DNA from: Chara braunii
Taxonomy: Eukaryota; Streptophyta; Charophyceae; Charales; Characeae
Assembly: GCA_003427395.1 (NCBI GenBank)
Contig: BFEA01000028.1
Coordinates: 4,377,325-4,403,375 of the forward strand
DNA length: 26,051 nt
Reading direction: 5' to 3'
Shown here: positions 9,885 to 20,065 of the stretch, piece after piece
Layout: every line of letters starts with the position of its first letter
How positions within the stretch are numbered: the first letter of the stretch is position 1
Translations under genes and position numbers: made by a program
Notes under the pieces: generated by a model
The model's input: only the letters and a program-made list of their open reading frames with translations
What the model was told of the DNA's origin: nothing
The model's database searches: none

Positions 9885-10879
9885 CAGCCCGGGCCGCGGA
9901 GTCAAACGGCCCCTGGCAGCTCGGAGTACCTGGCTCCGCCCGCCAAGTTCCGTCATCCGGGCCCAAGCGCCGGTCTGCATCCCAATAGTTCATGGGTGCA
10001 CCCACCGTGGTCCCGCGCCCACATACGCGCGTGAGGAATAACAGTAGCAAAAATTCGAAATTATTCATAAATAGATATATATATAACCAGGTGGGAACCG
10101 CGGCCGCCATAACTGCAAAAGGCGAGGGGGATAGTCCTACGAGCCCATCAACCCCTCAAACCTCTCGCCGCTCCCGCGCCGTCGTCCGCTGGCCTCGATC
10201 CCCGTACCTGCGCCGCGATAGTCCAATATTGTAACCAATAGGGCTAAGCCCAAGCCTGGTATCAGCAGGCGCGACCTCCCATACAAACAGTATCGCGCGG
10301 CGCCCCTGACCAAGATACCGCCCTGACCACTCTTTTCAGCTCCCATTTACATTCACGACCCCTAAGCGTCCGTGCCGACCTACCAGCCTGTGCCCGGGCC
10401 GTCCCATACGCCTATCGGTGCGCCAATCCTACCGCTGGGCCGCGCGCACCGATCAAAAACAAACTTTCATTCCCTAACCAAGGCCGTAACACGGTCCAGG
10501 TCGGTCGGCTACCCCGGCCGCCCACTCAAGACGAATCACACGCGCGCCTTAAAAATTGCGCGCCCACGTACTCCCTATCAGGACAAGGCAGACCTTTGCC
10601 CGCGTGCGGCGACCATCGCATTTTCCCCGCACGGGCACTCAAAATCCATGCTAACCGAGCCTCCCTGTCACTTGCAAAAACCAGGGTGGATACCCTTGTA
10701 AGGGTATTCGCGCCGACAGCTTACCGGATCATATTAAGCGACGTCCCCGTCGCGTCGCCAAATCAAAAGCTATAGACTTCCTCACACTCCAAATGCTGAC
10801 GAGATTAAAACCAATCCGATTAGTCAACATACTCAGGGTTGAGGCCTTCATCAAACCGTGCCAACACAACTATATGCTG

Positions 10880-10921
10880 CCAGGGTTTCAACCTGGGTCT
10901 CCATTGTCCTGACACCAGGAC
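10880..10921 (-). other. tRNA-like arms (weak)
   Basis: On the minus strand an arm with stem CCAGG/CCTGG and a 7-base loop TTGAAAC resembles a T arm. It is preceded by GTCCT-GGTGTC-AGGAC, a 5-bp stem with a 6-base loop. No good D arm or acceptor stem is visible, the loop has G where the conserved T-loop C should be, and the second loop is one base short. At best this is a decayed tRNA-derived fragment. Confidence 0.15.
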
Positions 10922-13432
10922 GCCAGTGTATTACGCATCAATACTACAGCATAAGTTCCAAAGGCCCTCAAACCATTATCTTCCCTTTTGTCCTAGACAA
11001 CCGCCGGCCTCTCGTTGGGTGTCCCAGTTAGCCTCTTTCTCGTAAGCGGAGCTATAACTAGGGATGCGGGCTTTGAATGGGACCTGTGAAGACATTCTTG
11101 CATTTTTTCAGCAATTCTCTCACAATCAAACAAAATACATACATATAGCTTACAGCTTCTCTCGGCCTTTTCTGGAGTCTAGTACGGAAACGCCAGGTCT
11201 CCATCTGAGCCCACCATAGCCTGGTTGATCGGGCCAGGTCTACGGCCCACCGCATTGTTACCTTAGCGGCGGTATCCTCCCGTTGGTTATACAACAATAG
11301 GCGTCTTTCCCGATAGTCAGTCAATCAGGATTTTCCAACAGACTCGACTCCTATCCTGCGGGGTAATTTCTCTGGGGTGGGCAACTCCCCTTAAACTCTT
11401 ACCTCGCGGGCCCGCAGCCAGGTTGTGCCGGCTAGCAGCCATCCACTAGGGGTTGCGCCCAGGTGGCACTAAACTTTACCGTTAGCTTGGTATTCCCTCA
11501 AATATGTCTCAGAATTAGCACAGGTGGCCCGGCGGGGCATCACAAACAACTCACGGTCGTTGCGGGACTACGCAGGGGTCTGAAGGCATTTACCGGCCCT
11601 CCTATAATAGGCACGACATCCTTCGCTCAATCACAAACAGTCTCCCCGCCGGATCCACAAGGCCGCGGCTCCTGACCAGCAGTCGCCCATCCTGAGGCAT
11701 CTCTCGCCCTTCTCAAACATTTCAAACAAACATGGTCCCCTCTCGTTAGACTTTATTAACACGAATAATGCTTCCCATATCATTCAATTTTTACCCACCC
11801 TTACTTGGTAAAGGGTGCCTCTCACAAAAGATTTCACGGCCACCCCCTTTTCCGTATGGGATGACTCTTCACGCAACCTCTTCCAAAACCATGAAGGGGC
11901 CTCGATAATAATGCAACTCCCACCATGAAGGGGGTCTTAATCACCAAACAACTCAAACTGAGGGACCATCTTCTGGGTCCTTGTACAACTTAGACCACGG
12001 TGTTCAGTACGACCAAGCATGCAAATTTCTGAATCCATCAATCCCGTAGGATTCTCACAATTTTTCACAAACAGGCTGCACTCCCCTTCCTTATACTCTG
12101 CCCTCTCGTCCGCATGCAAGCAGACCGCACGGGTATACCGGAAGGTAGACAACTTTACAGTTTACACAATCATGCCCATGAGATGTATCCTGTACACCCC
12201 TCACACCAAGCCAATCATACATCAGGATAACGCCACACATGTGAGAGTGATAGTGGTCGTCACAAGACAAGTCCCATAGGATTTCAACTCATGATACACT
12301 CAGGGAGTAGAATGCCTCCCTCAAGACTCAAACACAAACACCCAACTCAAACTCTGTCCATCCGAGCATGGCTCACGACCCCACTGTACACTCGCGGATC
12401 ACGCTCGAGACACAACATCTACCTAAATCTAATGGGTGCCTAACCCCCTGTCTCACCTAACTAGGGAAAACTCATACCCAAGTCTCTCTCAAAACTCAAG
12501 TAACCTCCGCACCGCGAAATCAAACATGGACTGAATAGCCCCAGGTGTCCTACGGCCAACCCTCACGCCCTAAGCCGTAGCCCAGGAAAGAACAGCTCAA
12601 CGAAAACACGATCAACTAGGTATATATGAGCAAGCAGAGACTCATCCTATCACCTCTAAACTATGCACACATCTAGGGCCCCCTCAGCCAACTAAGTATA
12701 TATACACCTCCAACCCGCTCCCTGTGTGCCACATACTCTGACCCTACTGACACATAGAGAGACCAGTCCCTACTCACACAATTCCTTCTGGTTCTGCCTG
12801 TATAACTGGGCCCTGCCCCCATCTGGAGCTCGTTCCACTACCCTGCCTTGTCTGTCATAGAACTTGCCGTCGATCTCTGCTACCCGCCCCTCGGCCTTAT
12901 CCTTAAGGAGCTCTGGCAGTCCACGGCTCTATGCCCCTCCTTCTTGCACAAAAAACAGGAAGTGTCGTGCCACCTGGCAGTCTTCTTCTTTCTCCCCCGG
13001 GAACTCGATGCCGAAGGTGTTCCCATGGTCTCAGTGGTCACCTCATGACACGAGGGCAATCCCATATGGCCCTGAGGTCCAGACTCCATAGCCTCAGCAC
13101 CCTCACCCTCTCGTATGACTGTGCTAACTAGCCTGCAGCCTCGCGTGTCCAACCCTCGGGGGCCCTCCTCATGAGGCCTCTCTGTCACCACCACCACCTC
13201 ATCCCCATATGCTCCTGACGGCTGAGAGCCCCCCATGGCGGTGGGCTCACTTATGACATCCTGCTGCTGCTGTTGCCGCGAGTCAGGCCCTGCTGAGTCC
13301 GTCTCCGTGGCCCAGGAGCCCAGCTCCGCCCTCAACTCTCCCAACCTCGGGGCATGCTCTGGAGCGCCGAGCCTCTAAGGCCTCTCCTGTGGAGTGCCTA
13401 TCCCCATGGTTGCCGCCAGCTCATGCAAACGC

Positions 13433-13954
13433 CAACGGAAAAATTTCCCAGAATTCAAAAATAATTCTATAGTGAAATTACATTCTAAATTTTAAATTTT
13501 CATTCCATCTTAAAAAATGTCATTCTAATTTTAAAATTTTATGTCTTACTTGAAAACTTTCCTTCCAAGAATGAGGTATCCCTTCTTATTTGAACTGCAT
13601 ACTAGAGATGGAATGAAAGTGTGGACGAGTTCATGAAATATTTTAATTGAACTGTCATTCTAAGTAAGGATTTTCAGTCATAAATAGGTTAATCCAATAT
13701 AAATTAGAAGATATTTCTTGTAGTAGAATGAAAGATTAATTAAAACATTTCATAAAATCGTCCAAACTTTCATTCCATCTTGAACAAATAAATGTAGTTG
13801 GAAGGGAAAACTCGTATTTAGATGGGAACTTATCAAGTAAAACTGAAAATTTTAGAATTGGACGAACGTTGGAATGATAATTTATAAATATGAAGGATTT
13901 TTTTTTTATGGAATGTTTTTTCAACTTTCATTTCTCATGGGAATTTTTCTCTTG
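13433..13954. mobile_element. MITE-like foldback element, copy A (522 bp)
   Basis: AT-rich noncoding block with terminal inverted repeats. The left end is CAACGGAAAAATTTCCCAG and the complement of the right end is CAAGAGAAAAATTCCCATGA. A longer internal inverted repeat pairs about 13605-13650 with 13739-13782 (AGATGGAATGAAAGT against ACTTTCATTCCATCT). It interrupts ORF3, whose frame resumes on the other side. Copy B at 17274-17795 is the same length and orientation. No clear target-site duplication is visible, so the superfamily is not assigned. Confidence 0.8.
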
Positions 13955-14471
13955 CGGCGAACCTCTCCTTTCCGTGGACATAGCCATAAGCGATTCCTGT
14001 GCGTCACCCTGCTCCTCGGCTGCGTCCAAGGTCACCTCCCCCATTGGCTCAGCCTATCGACGGGCCTCCATCGCTGCCCCCTGACTCGGCGAGGCCTGCA
14101 TCCCTCGGCCCTGGCCATCGACACCGGCTCGCCCCGCCTGGCTATTCTCCCAGGCTGCCGAGAGCCTATCCACAGCGGCCGCCATCTCCCCAAATCTCCT
14201 CTCCCACTCAACCTCTCTGGCCTGGTTCCTCGCCCTCTCCTCGGCAAGCTGAGTAGTCAGGTGCTCCACCTCCAACTCTCTGACCCTGAGCTCATTGCTG
14301 AGTAGATTATACCACTGGAAGGATGTAACTGTCGTCTCGCATATCCTCCTATCCACACGCTCAATCACCTTTCTAGTCGCAGAGAACCCCAAGTCCCCCA
14401 TCTCCCTCAGCTCACCCGCCTCCTCGTCCGCCTGCCCCATCTCTCGTGACCTCTGGCGGGCCGCATCCCTC

Positions 14472-14497
14472 TGGCTCTCGTATCTGGCTCTCGTATC
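14472..14497. repeat. 13-bp tandem duplication in ORF3
   Basis: The 13-mer tggctctcgtatc occurs twice in direct succession (14472-14484, 14485-14497) and is followed by tgg. Thirteen is not a multiple of three, so it shifts the ORF3 frame: the upstream frame runs on to a false end at 14412 and the true frame continues as the ORF reaching 14054. Confidence 0.9.
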
Positions 14498-16026
14498 TGG
14501 CCCACAACTCGTCAATCCTCTGCTCGCTCGTCTTGGGCTCGACCGGCGGTGTCGGCTCTATCCCCGACGCCTCCATCTCAGCCTGTCTCGCATGTAGTTC
14601 GTCCAGACGGACCCGCACTCCGGCGGACTTCTCTTCGCGGGTCTCTCTTGGGGCACCCCTCACTCGCGGCCCCCGGCCTTCCGGAGTCGACGTCTCGGCC
14701 CCCATCCTCTTGCTCGTACTCGGCAATGTCGACGGTAGCCCTTCCAGTACAGGCTCCTCGATAGCTGGGCGCTCGATCGTGGGCATGACTGAAGGTAAAT
14801 CGTAAATCGCCTCCATCCTCGCTCCCTCACCCGCCCCCTGCTCCTCCATCTCTACCTCCTGCTCAGGCACCGCAGTGGTCTCTGGGGGAAACTCCGGAAT
14901 CTCCTCGCTGCCTGGCTTTGGAATCCCCTCTGGCCATGAATGTTGTGCTGGCTCCGGAACTGGGGAACATGGAGGGGTATCGTCTCCAACCGTGATCACC
15001 TCCCCGCCCTGAGGCCGTACCGGATCCGGCTGCTTGGCTGCCATCTCAGGATCCTGCGGCTCCTCTCGGCCTCGTGTGTCCATCTCCGTCTCGGGGTCCA
15101 AAGGTTCCTCCAACGGCACATAGCGTGTCGGCTCAACTGAGCCCTCCCCCAACCGTGAGGCCTCCCATCGAGATACAGTAAGGTGAGTCGCTAAGTTTCG
15201 GAATGGCGTCTCTCCTGGTATGTCCATCTCCTGCCCTGATGGCAACGGTGAGGGCGGTCTTAGTTCCTCGCTCGTAATCCGCCGAAACTCAACTGCCCGG
15301 AGGCCACAAGCAGGGAACGACTCCTCGGCCAATGCGGGCCCCGTGGGCTCATCCTCCCGCTGTGCTGGGGCCCTCCTCCTTTCTCTGGCCAGCCCCACCT
15401 CTCTCGGTGCCGGCTCCCTTGGCCTCTTACTTCGCCTTCGCCTCTCGACCCTGGGCTTGGGCCTCTCACGCTCTGGCCGTCCGAACGCCCTCCGGAGTTG
15501 GGCCTGACAGTCCTCCCAATCTCGCGCCCTCTCCCGAATCTGTCTGGCCACTGGCCTCTCTGCCCCCCTAGTCCAGATAAGTAGCGCCTTCATCCACTCC
15601 TCCCGCGCAATCCCCTGACTCAACATGTAGTGCTCATATGTGGGAATGAACTCCTCCGCGTTCCCCTCCTCCAGTCGAATGGGCATGCCATCACGCCCTC
15701 TAGGGGAAGCTCTCAACCTCTGCATCCCGGCCTCCACATCTGGCCAAGTCAGGGCCTCCTCACATATCTGAGCGACAGGCTCCTCAAACCGCCCTATACC
15801 CCTCAAGTGGTGGATCCTCTCCGCCATTGACCACCCTCTCTGTGCCGCATGATCCCGATATACGTCCAAGAAGAACTCAATGTTGTCGTCATCGAACTCA
15901 GGCGTAGGCGTAGGCTCCGTCCTAGGTGGCTCATGCTGCTCGCCCCCTCCTGCTGCCCTCAGGGGCCCCTGCCGTGGCCGTGTGTCCCTCCCGCCCCTTT
16001 GCATGACTGCCTTCGAAAAGTCAGAC

Positions 16027-16209
16027 CTGCACAACAGGCGAGAGACAGCAAACAGGCACACAGCAGGGTCAGCAACTGAGCCCATTGGTTTAGGGAAATC
16101 CCACATACATTCCACACCCATCCACCCCAATCACCCACCTATCTAATCATCTGACATGGGTAATACCTAGGCAAGACTCTATTCCTAACGAGGTCTCATG
16201 GTCCCTTAC
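16027..16209 (-). other. Candidate 183-nt intron before ORF3
   Basis: On the coding strand, GTAAGG begins at 16209 immediately after the Pol stop codon (TAG, 16212-16210), giving AG|GTAAGG. The other end is a textbook acceptor: branch-like TTGCTGAC, then a pyrimidine-rich run, then TTGTGCAG ending at 16027. The ORF3 ATG follows 22 nt later. Splicing here alone would not fuse Pol to ORF3, since the stop stays in the exon. The acceptor could instead be used with an upstream donor to make a subgenomic ORF3 mRNA. Prediction from signals only. Confidence 0.45.
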
Positions 16210-18392
16210 CTATTCCCTGGCCACGAACTTCTTCAGCCTTGTCCCTGATACCCAGTCCTGCCACCCGGCCCCATCCAACTCTTCAATTTGGTAGGCCCCA
16301 AACTCGCTACATCGCACGATCCTATAGGGTCTCAACCACCGCTTGTCAATTTTCCTAGACCATTGTTTTTCCAGCGAGGAGTCATACAGCAGTACCGCAT
16401 CCCCAACTTTCAGCGGATCCTTTCTTACCCGGGCCATCTGGTCCCATCTCATCTTGTCCTCCATATGGCTCCTCTCTACCTGACCAGCGGCCTCTCGCAA
16501 CCTTTCCTCGGAGGCTCCTACCTGCCGCGCCCGTATATCAAGCAGTTCTTCAAAAGACAGGTTCACTTCCAGGTCCTGGCGCCTCCACGTCTTCATGAAG
16601 CTTTCTATGGGAAAGGTGGCATGCCTTCCGTACCATAGTGTGGCTGGCGCATACTTGGTAGTCCTTTTGACTGTAACATTTTCCACGAAGAATGTTGCGC
16701 TCAGGAACTTCGGCTACTGGTTAGGCCTCCCCTCAGTCCATCTGGCCAGAAGATTCGTGATGGTACTATGCCCCCTCTCCACATGTGCGTTTGCCTAGGG
16801 GTGTGCGGCAGTAGTATAGTTTGCTACCACGCCATACCCTGCAAGTAAGGTCCGCACCTCGTTACAGGTGAATTCCGACCCCTGGTCCATCACAAATTCT
16901 CTGACAAACGGATAGCGCAGGTAGTACTCTTCGATGCACCTTGCTAAAATTGGGCCGGTCTTGGTGCGAATAGCCCGGCCGTCCATGAACTCGATAAGGT
17001 TGTCCCGCGCGTCGAAAATATAGTTACTTCCATCCTCCCCGAGTGGCATAAACAACAGGTCCAGGTGTACGACCGCACCCACTTCCCTTTCCAACCTGGG
17101 GTGCAGAGGCTCCCCAGACCTTTGCGTCGACCTCTGTTGGCAAGGTACACAGGACTGGCAGTACTTGATGACCATAGTCAGCATTCGATCCCAATGGTAT
17201 AACTCACATATTTTTGCACACGTGACACTAACCCTTCTTTGCCCCCCTACTATACCATCGTGTAGGGCTGCTACAACAGAAAAATTTCCCAGAATTAAAT
17301 AATCATTCTAGAGTAAAATTACATTCTAAATTTCAAATTTTCATTCCATCTTAAAAAATGTCATTCCAATTTTAAAAATTTTCATCTTACTTGAAAGCTT
17401 TCCTTCCACGAATGGGGTATCCCTTCTTATTTGAACTGCATGCTAGAGATGGAATGAAAGTCTGGATGAGTTCATGAAATATTTTAATTGGACTTACATT
17501 CTAAGTAAGGATTTCCAGTCATAAATAGGTTAATCCAATCTAAATTAGACGATATTTGTTGTAGTAAAATGAAAGTCTAATTAAAACATTTCATAAACTC
17601 GTCCAGACTTTCATTCCATCTTGAACAAATAGATGTAGTTGGAAGGGAAAACTCATATTTAGACGGGAACTTATCAAATTAAATTGAAAATTTTAGAATT
17701 GGACAAACATTGGAATGATAATTTATAAATATGAAGGATTTTTTTTTTATGGAATGTTTTTTCAACTTTCATTTCTCATGGGAATTTTTTTTTTGTATGT
17801 CGTCGATCTGCCGGTTCCTCCCACATACGATCCTCTTGGGGTTTCCGACCTGTCGCTTTATAAACAGATGGTCATCTCTTACTACGTAGAGATGTCTCAT
17901 CTTCTGGGCTTTAGCACTTACGTCCCTATCCCTTATCTCGCACGACAGGAGTAACCTCAACTCCCGATAAATCCCGTCATATTCCTCAGCGCGGAAGGCC
18001 TCCCTGATCTCTCCCTCTTCGAACTCGTCGTCCTGGTTTTCAGGAATAAGAAGTTCGCTCTCCTCAGAACAGGATGAGCTCCTCTGGTTAAAGTTCCCCT
18101 GCAGGAGCGTATTAGTGAGCAAGTGCATCCCTCCTATTATTTGCTCATGCTCCTCTACCTGGGTTGGCCCTTCCTCTATTGTCCTTACCTCCTCCGCCAG
18201 ACTATGCGTACCCTCAACGACCAACTCCTCCTTTCGCTCGTACCCTCTTGGTGCTAGCCATATAGGATGCGTGACGCAGCTAGGCACCCTCAACGACCAC
18301 TCATTTATGTGGAGGCGGACGTCCTCCTCCCGGTCCAAGAACCCGTCAACTGGTTGGGTATCCTCAATTGACTCCTGATTCACCCCATCTTA
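16210..18392 (-). pseudogene. Integrase region of Pol, interrupted by MITE
   Basis: The frame continues from RNase H past an in-frame TAA (18390-18392) through an acidic linker to the HHCC zinc-binding start (GRNRQID before the MITE, ALHDG and CQSCVPC after it). The second His of the HHCC set appears to be Gln (GGQRR). The catalytic core keeps D (HLDLLF, about 17061), D (MDQGSEF, about 16887) and E (HVERGH, about 16779); the last two have 35 residues between them, the canonical D,D35E spacing. The C-terminal part has LKVGDAVLLYD and RWLRPYRI, the GPY/F-like module; no chromodomain is seen. Further in-frame TAG stops lie at 16795-16797 and 16714-16716. Integrase would insert the DNA copy into the genome. 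The frame ends at TAG 16210-16212. Confidence 0.9.
17274..17795. mobile_element. MITE-like foldback element, copy B (522 bp)
   Basis: Near-identical to copy A over its full length and the same orientation. Ends: CAACAGAAAAATTTCCCAG on the left, and CAAAAAAAAAATTCCCATGA as complement of the right end, where a homopolymer run replaces part of the repeat. It splits the integrase zinc-binding domain: flanking coding sequence reads on in a sensible order across it. It encodes nothing; the short ORF over its right edge (17715-17954) is shared with copy A and is just MITE sequence. No clear target-site duplication. Confidence 0.8.
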
Positions 18393-19028
18393 GTTGATAC
18401 GGCTCAACCCATCTACCCTGTTTTTATCCCCTGGAATCCTCTCCAACTCAAAGTTAAACATCCAAATGTAAGTCAACCACCTCGCGATGGTTGGGTCAGA
18501 TGGAATATAACTTTTCAGGGAACACACAAGCGCAGTAGGGTCCACCCTCAAAATGAGCCTCCTGCCAAAGATATAGTTCCGGAAGGTCCTTGGGCAATGG
18601 AGCACCGCCAACGTCTCCTTTTTAAACTGTGAGTAATTTTTTTCAGTCGTATTGAGAGTATGACTTTCGAACCTTAGTGGCCTCTCCTTCCCATCCGCAT
18701 CTGCCTGAATTAGGACCCCTCCTAAGGCAGTTGGCCCAGCGTCCGTCTCGACCACGAATGGCTTCTCCTCCGTGGCCTCATAATTTGGCGCTCCCAGCAC
18801 CAAGCCTCCTTCCTTAAACTCTACCTTCATCCTTTCCACAACCTTCTCCTGGTCTTCGCCCCAGACCCACTCCTGGTCCTGACGCACCAGCTTCCTCAAA
18901 TGCTCCGTTTTGGTGGCGAAGTCCTTCACAAAACTCCTCCAGAACCCACAGGTCCCAAGGAAGCTTCTCACGTCCGTTATCGACTGAAAGGGAACTGACC
19001 ACTTTAGGATTTTGTCCGTTTTCTTCAC
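18393..19028 (-). pseudogene. RNase H region of Pol (with RT connection)
   Basis: Begins with the RT connection motif SFLGTCGFWRSFV, then RNase H: ETDAGPTALGGVLIQ (first catalytic Asp, residue about 96 of this ORF), KNYSQFKKETLAVLH (Glu), RVDPTAL (Asp) and ERIPGDKNRVDGLSR at the C-terminus, the Ty3/gypsy arrangement. It would remove the RNA strand during reverse transcription. This segment reads through without a break. It is joined to RT by a frameshift at about 19062 and to integrase by an in-frame TAA. Confidence 0.9.
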
Positions 19029-20065
19029 ATCTGGCCTCCGCCCCTTCTCATTGCATACAAAAGCCCAGAATCGTGGCCTCCCTCATACAGTGCTTCGACT
19101 TGGGGCTGCTTGCCGTCAGGTTATGTTCTTCCAGCAGACCCAGAACTTGATCAATATCCTGGATGTGCTTCCAGACGAACCGCCTCACTCCTGGCATCAC
19201 TTCGTCTTCCTCCTTCTCTTTTGGACCCTTGACCGCCAAATCGTCAATGTAAGGCTGAGTGATATGTGGACTAACCGTCTGCATAGCCCTAATCATGTGC
19301 CTTTGCACCATCGCCACTGCATTAGTCCATCCCTGAGGGGCCACGTTCATGTGGATCATCCCCCTTGGCGTATGCTTCGACGTTATGCATCGACGTTACC
19401 GGCCTATCCGGCGAGTATACAGGAAACTGGTCATACGCCGAATAAAGGTCTATAAGCGAGATTATAGGCCTTCCTGCGCATGACTCTGACAGGGCGTCCG
19501 CGTTCGATAATCCTCCCGTGTCCCGCACCGTCACTGCATCCAATCGTTGCAGGTCCTGCACCCACCGTACCGTCCCGTTCGGTTTGATAAAACAAAAAAA
19601 AGGGGAAGCAGACGGTCCACTGGAGTAATCAGCCACATACGTCCGCATCTTCCCGTCCAAGTAGTCCACCACCTTCCTCTCCTCATCCGGATTCGGGTAT
19701 CGCGCGCCCCTCTGGTTCCACGACTCGTGCGGGACGGTATGGATTCGTATCATTGGAATCTTTTCCAACCTCCCACGCTCGTCGTCATTAAACGCATACG
19801 CGCAATGCCTCCTCTTCATTGTCTCCACCATCAAGGTCCTCTCCTGGGGCGAAAGGAAGCCAGGCTCGCCAATTATCAGCCCTTCCTCATTTTCGTTATT
19901 GATGCGGCACGACCCTGCCTGCGCGCGCTCCCGTAATTCTTTTATAGCTTCAGGGTCCGCCATATCATGCGCCGCCACCACCTCCATTGCCTTATTTGCA
20001 TCATTAAGGCTTAGGGACAATACCTCGTCCGCTCCTCCCTCCTCTAGTTCCTCCCGAAGTCTTCG
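19029..20065 (-). pseudogene. Reverse transcriptase region of Pol, frameshifted
   Basis: Recognisable gypsy RT motifs in order: FFCFIKPNGTVRWVQDLQ, then LIDLYSAYDQFPV (first catalytic Asp region), then VAPQGWTNAVAMVQR, then the catalytic QPYIDDLAV (YIDD at about 19251-19240), then LTASSPKSKHCMREATILGF. It would copy the genomic RNA to DNA using the tRNA-Asp primer. Two breaks: a 13-bp tandem duplication at 19371-19396 shifts the frame between the LIDLYS and QGW motifs, and one extra T in a T-run at about 19062 shifts it again after ILGF. Catalytic residues are otherwise kept, so decay followed a functional ancestor. Confidence 0.93.
19371..19396. repeat. 13-bp tandem duplication in RT
   Basis: Units TATGCTTCGACGT (19371-19383) and TATGCATCGACGT (19384-19396) match at 12 of 13 positions. 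The duplication accounts exactly for the +1 frameshift seen between the two RT reading frames. Confidence 0.85.

Larger units (their letters stand above)
7449..12769. other. Long noncoding spacer between ORF3 and 3' LTR
   Basis: About 5.3 kb with no recognisable coding sequence on either strand. ORFs up to 288 codons occur (for example 8652-9518 plus), but their Ser/Pro/Arg/Leu-rich composition is what GC-rich noncoding DNA gives. A minus ORF at 11058-11324 has a more protein-like mix (charged and aromatic residues) and might be a remnant of something, but I cannot name it. The middle (about 8640-10700) is GC- and CpG-rich, and the rest is more balanced. The spacer may be an element-specific region, or may hide nested insertions whose ends I cannot see. 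Confidence 0.55.
12770..16004 (-). pseudogene. ORF3: second Gag-like protein with zinc knuckle, broken
   Basis: The ATG at 16004 opens a reading frame downstream of integrase. Order of parts: a short basic/Pro-rich N-terminus; two similar capsid-like modules of about 60 residues (about 15756-15884 and 15480-15662); a basic patch rich in Arg/Lys; a long acidic, Pro/Glu-rich middle; a coiled-coil stretch near 14150-14310; a Gln run; and a CCHC knuckle CFLCKKEGHRAVDC at 12957-12916. The knuckle suggests nucleic-acid binding and the modules suggest Gag-like assembly; there is no signal peptide or membrane segment, so this is not an envelope protein. Breaks: a 13-bp duplication shifts the frame at 14472-14497, stops lie at 14054-14056 and 13375-13377, a 522-bp MITE sits at 13433-13954, and a 1-base loss just after the knuckle (about 12915) moves the C-terminus to the frame that stops at 12770-12772. 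Unbroken it would be about 900 residues. Confidence 0.8.

Noticed and set aside
13433-13954. Reading the two 522-bp insertions as introns or introner elements
   Set aside because: No GT donor or AG acceptor fits the coding-frame junctions on the minus strand, and the terminal inverted repeats fit a transposon better.
13874-14305. Plus-strand ORF starting MIIYKYEGFFFYG, shared with 17715-17954
   Set aside because: Shared start is the right end of the MITE; beyond it the two ORFs diverge into antisense of ORF3 and Pol.
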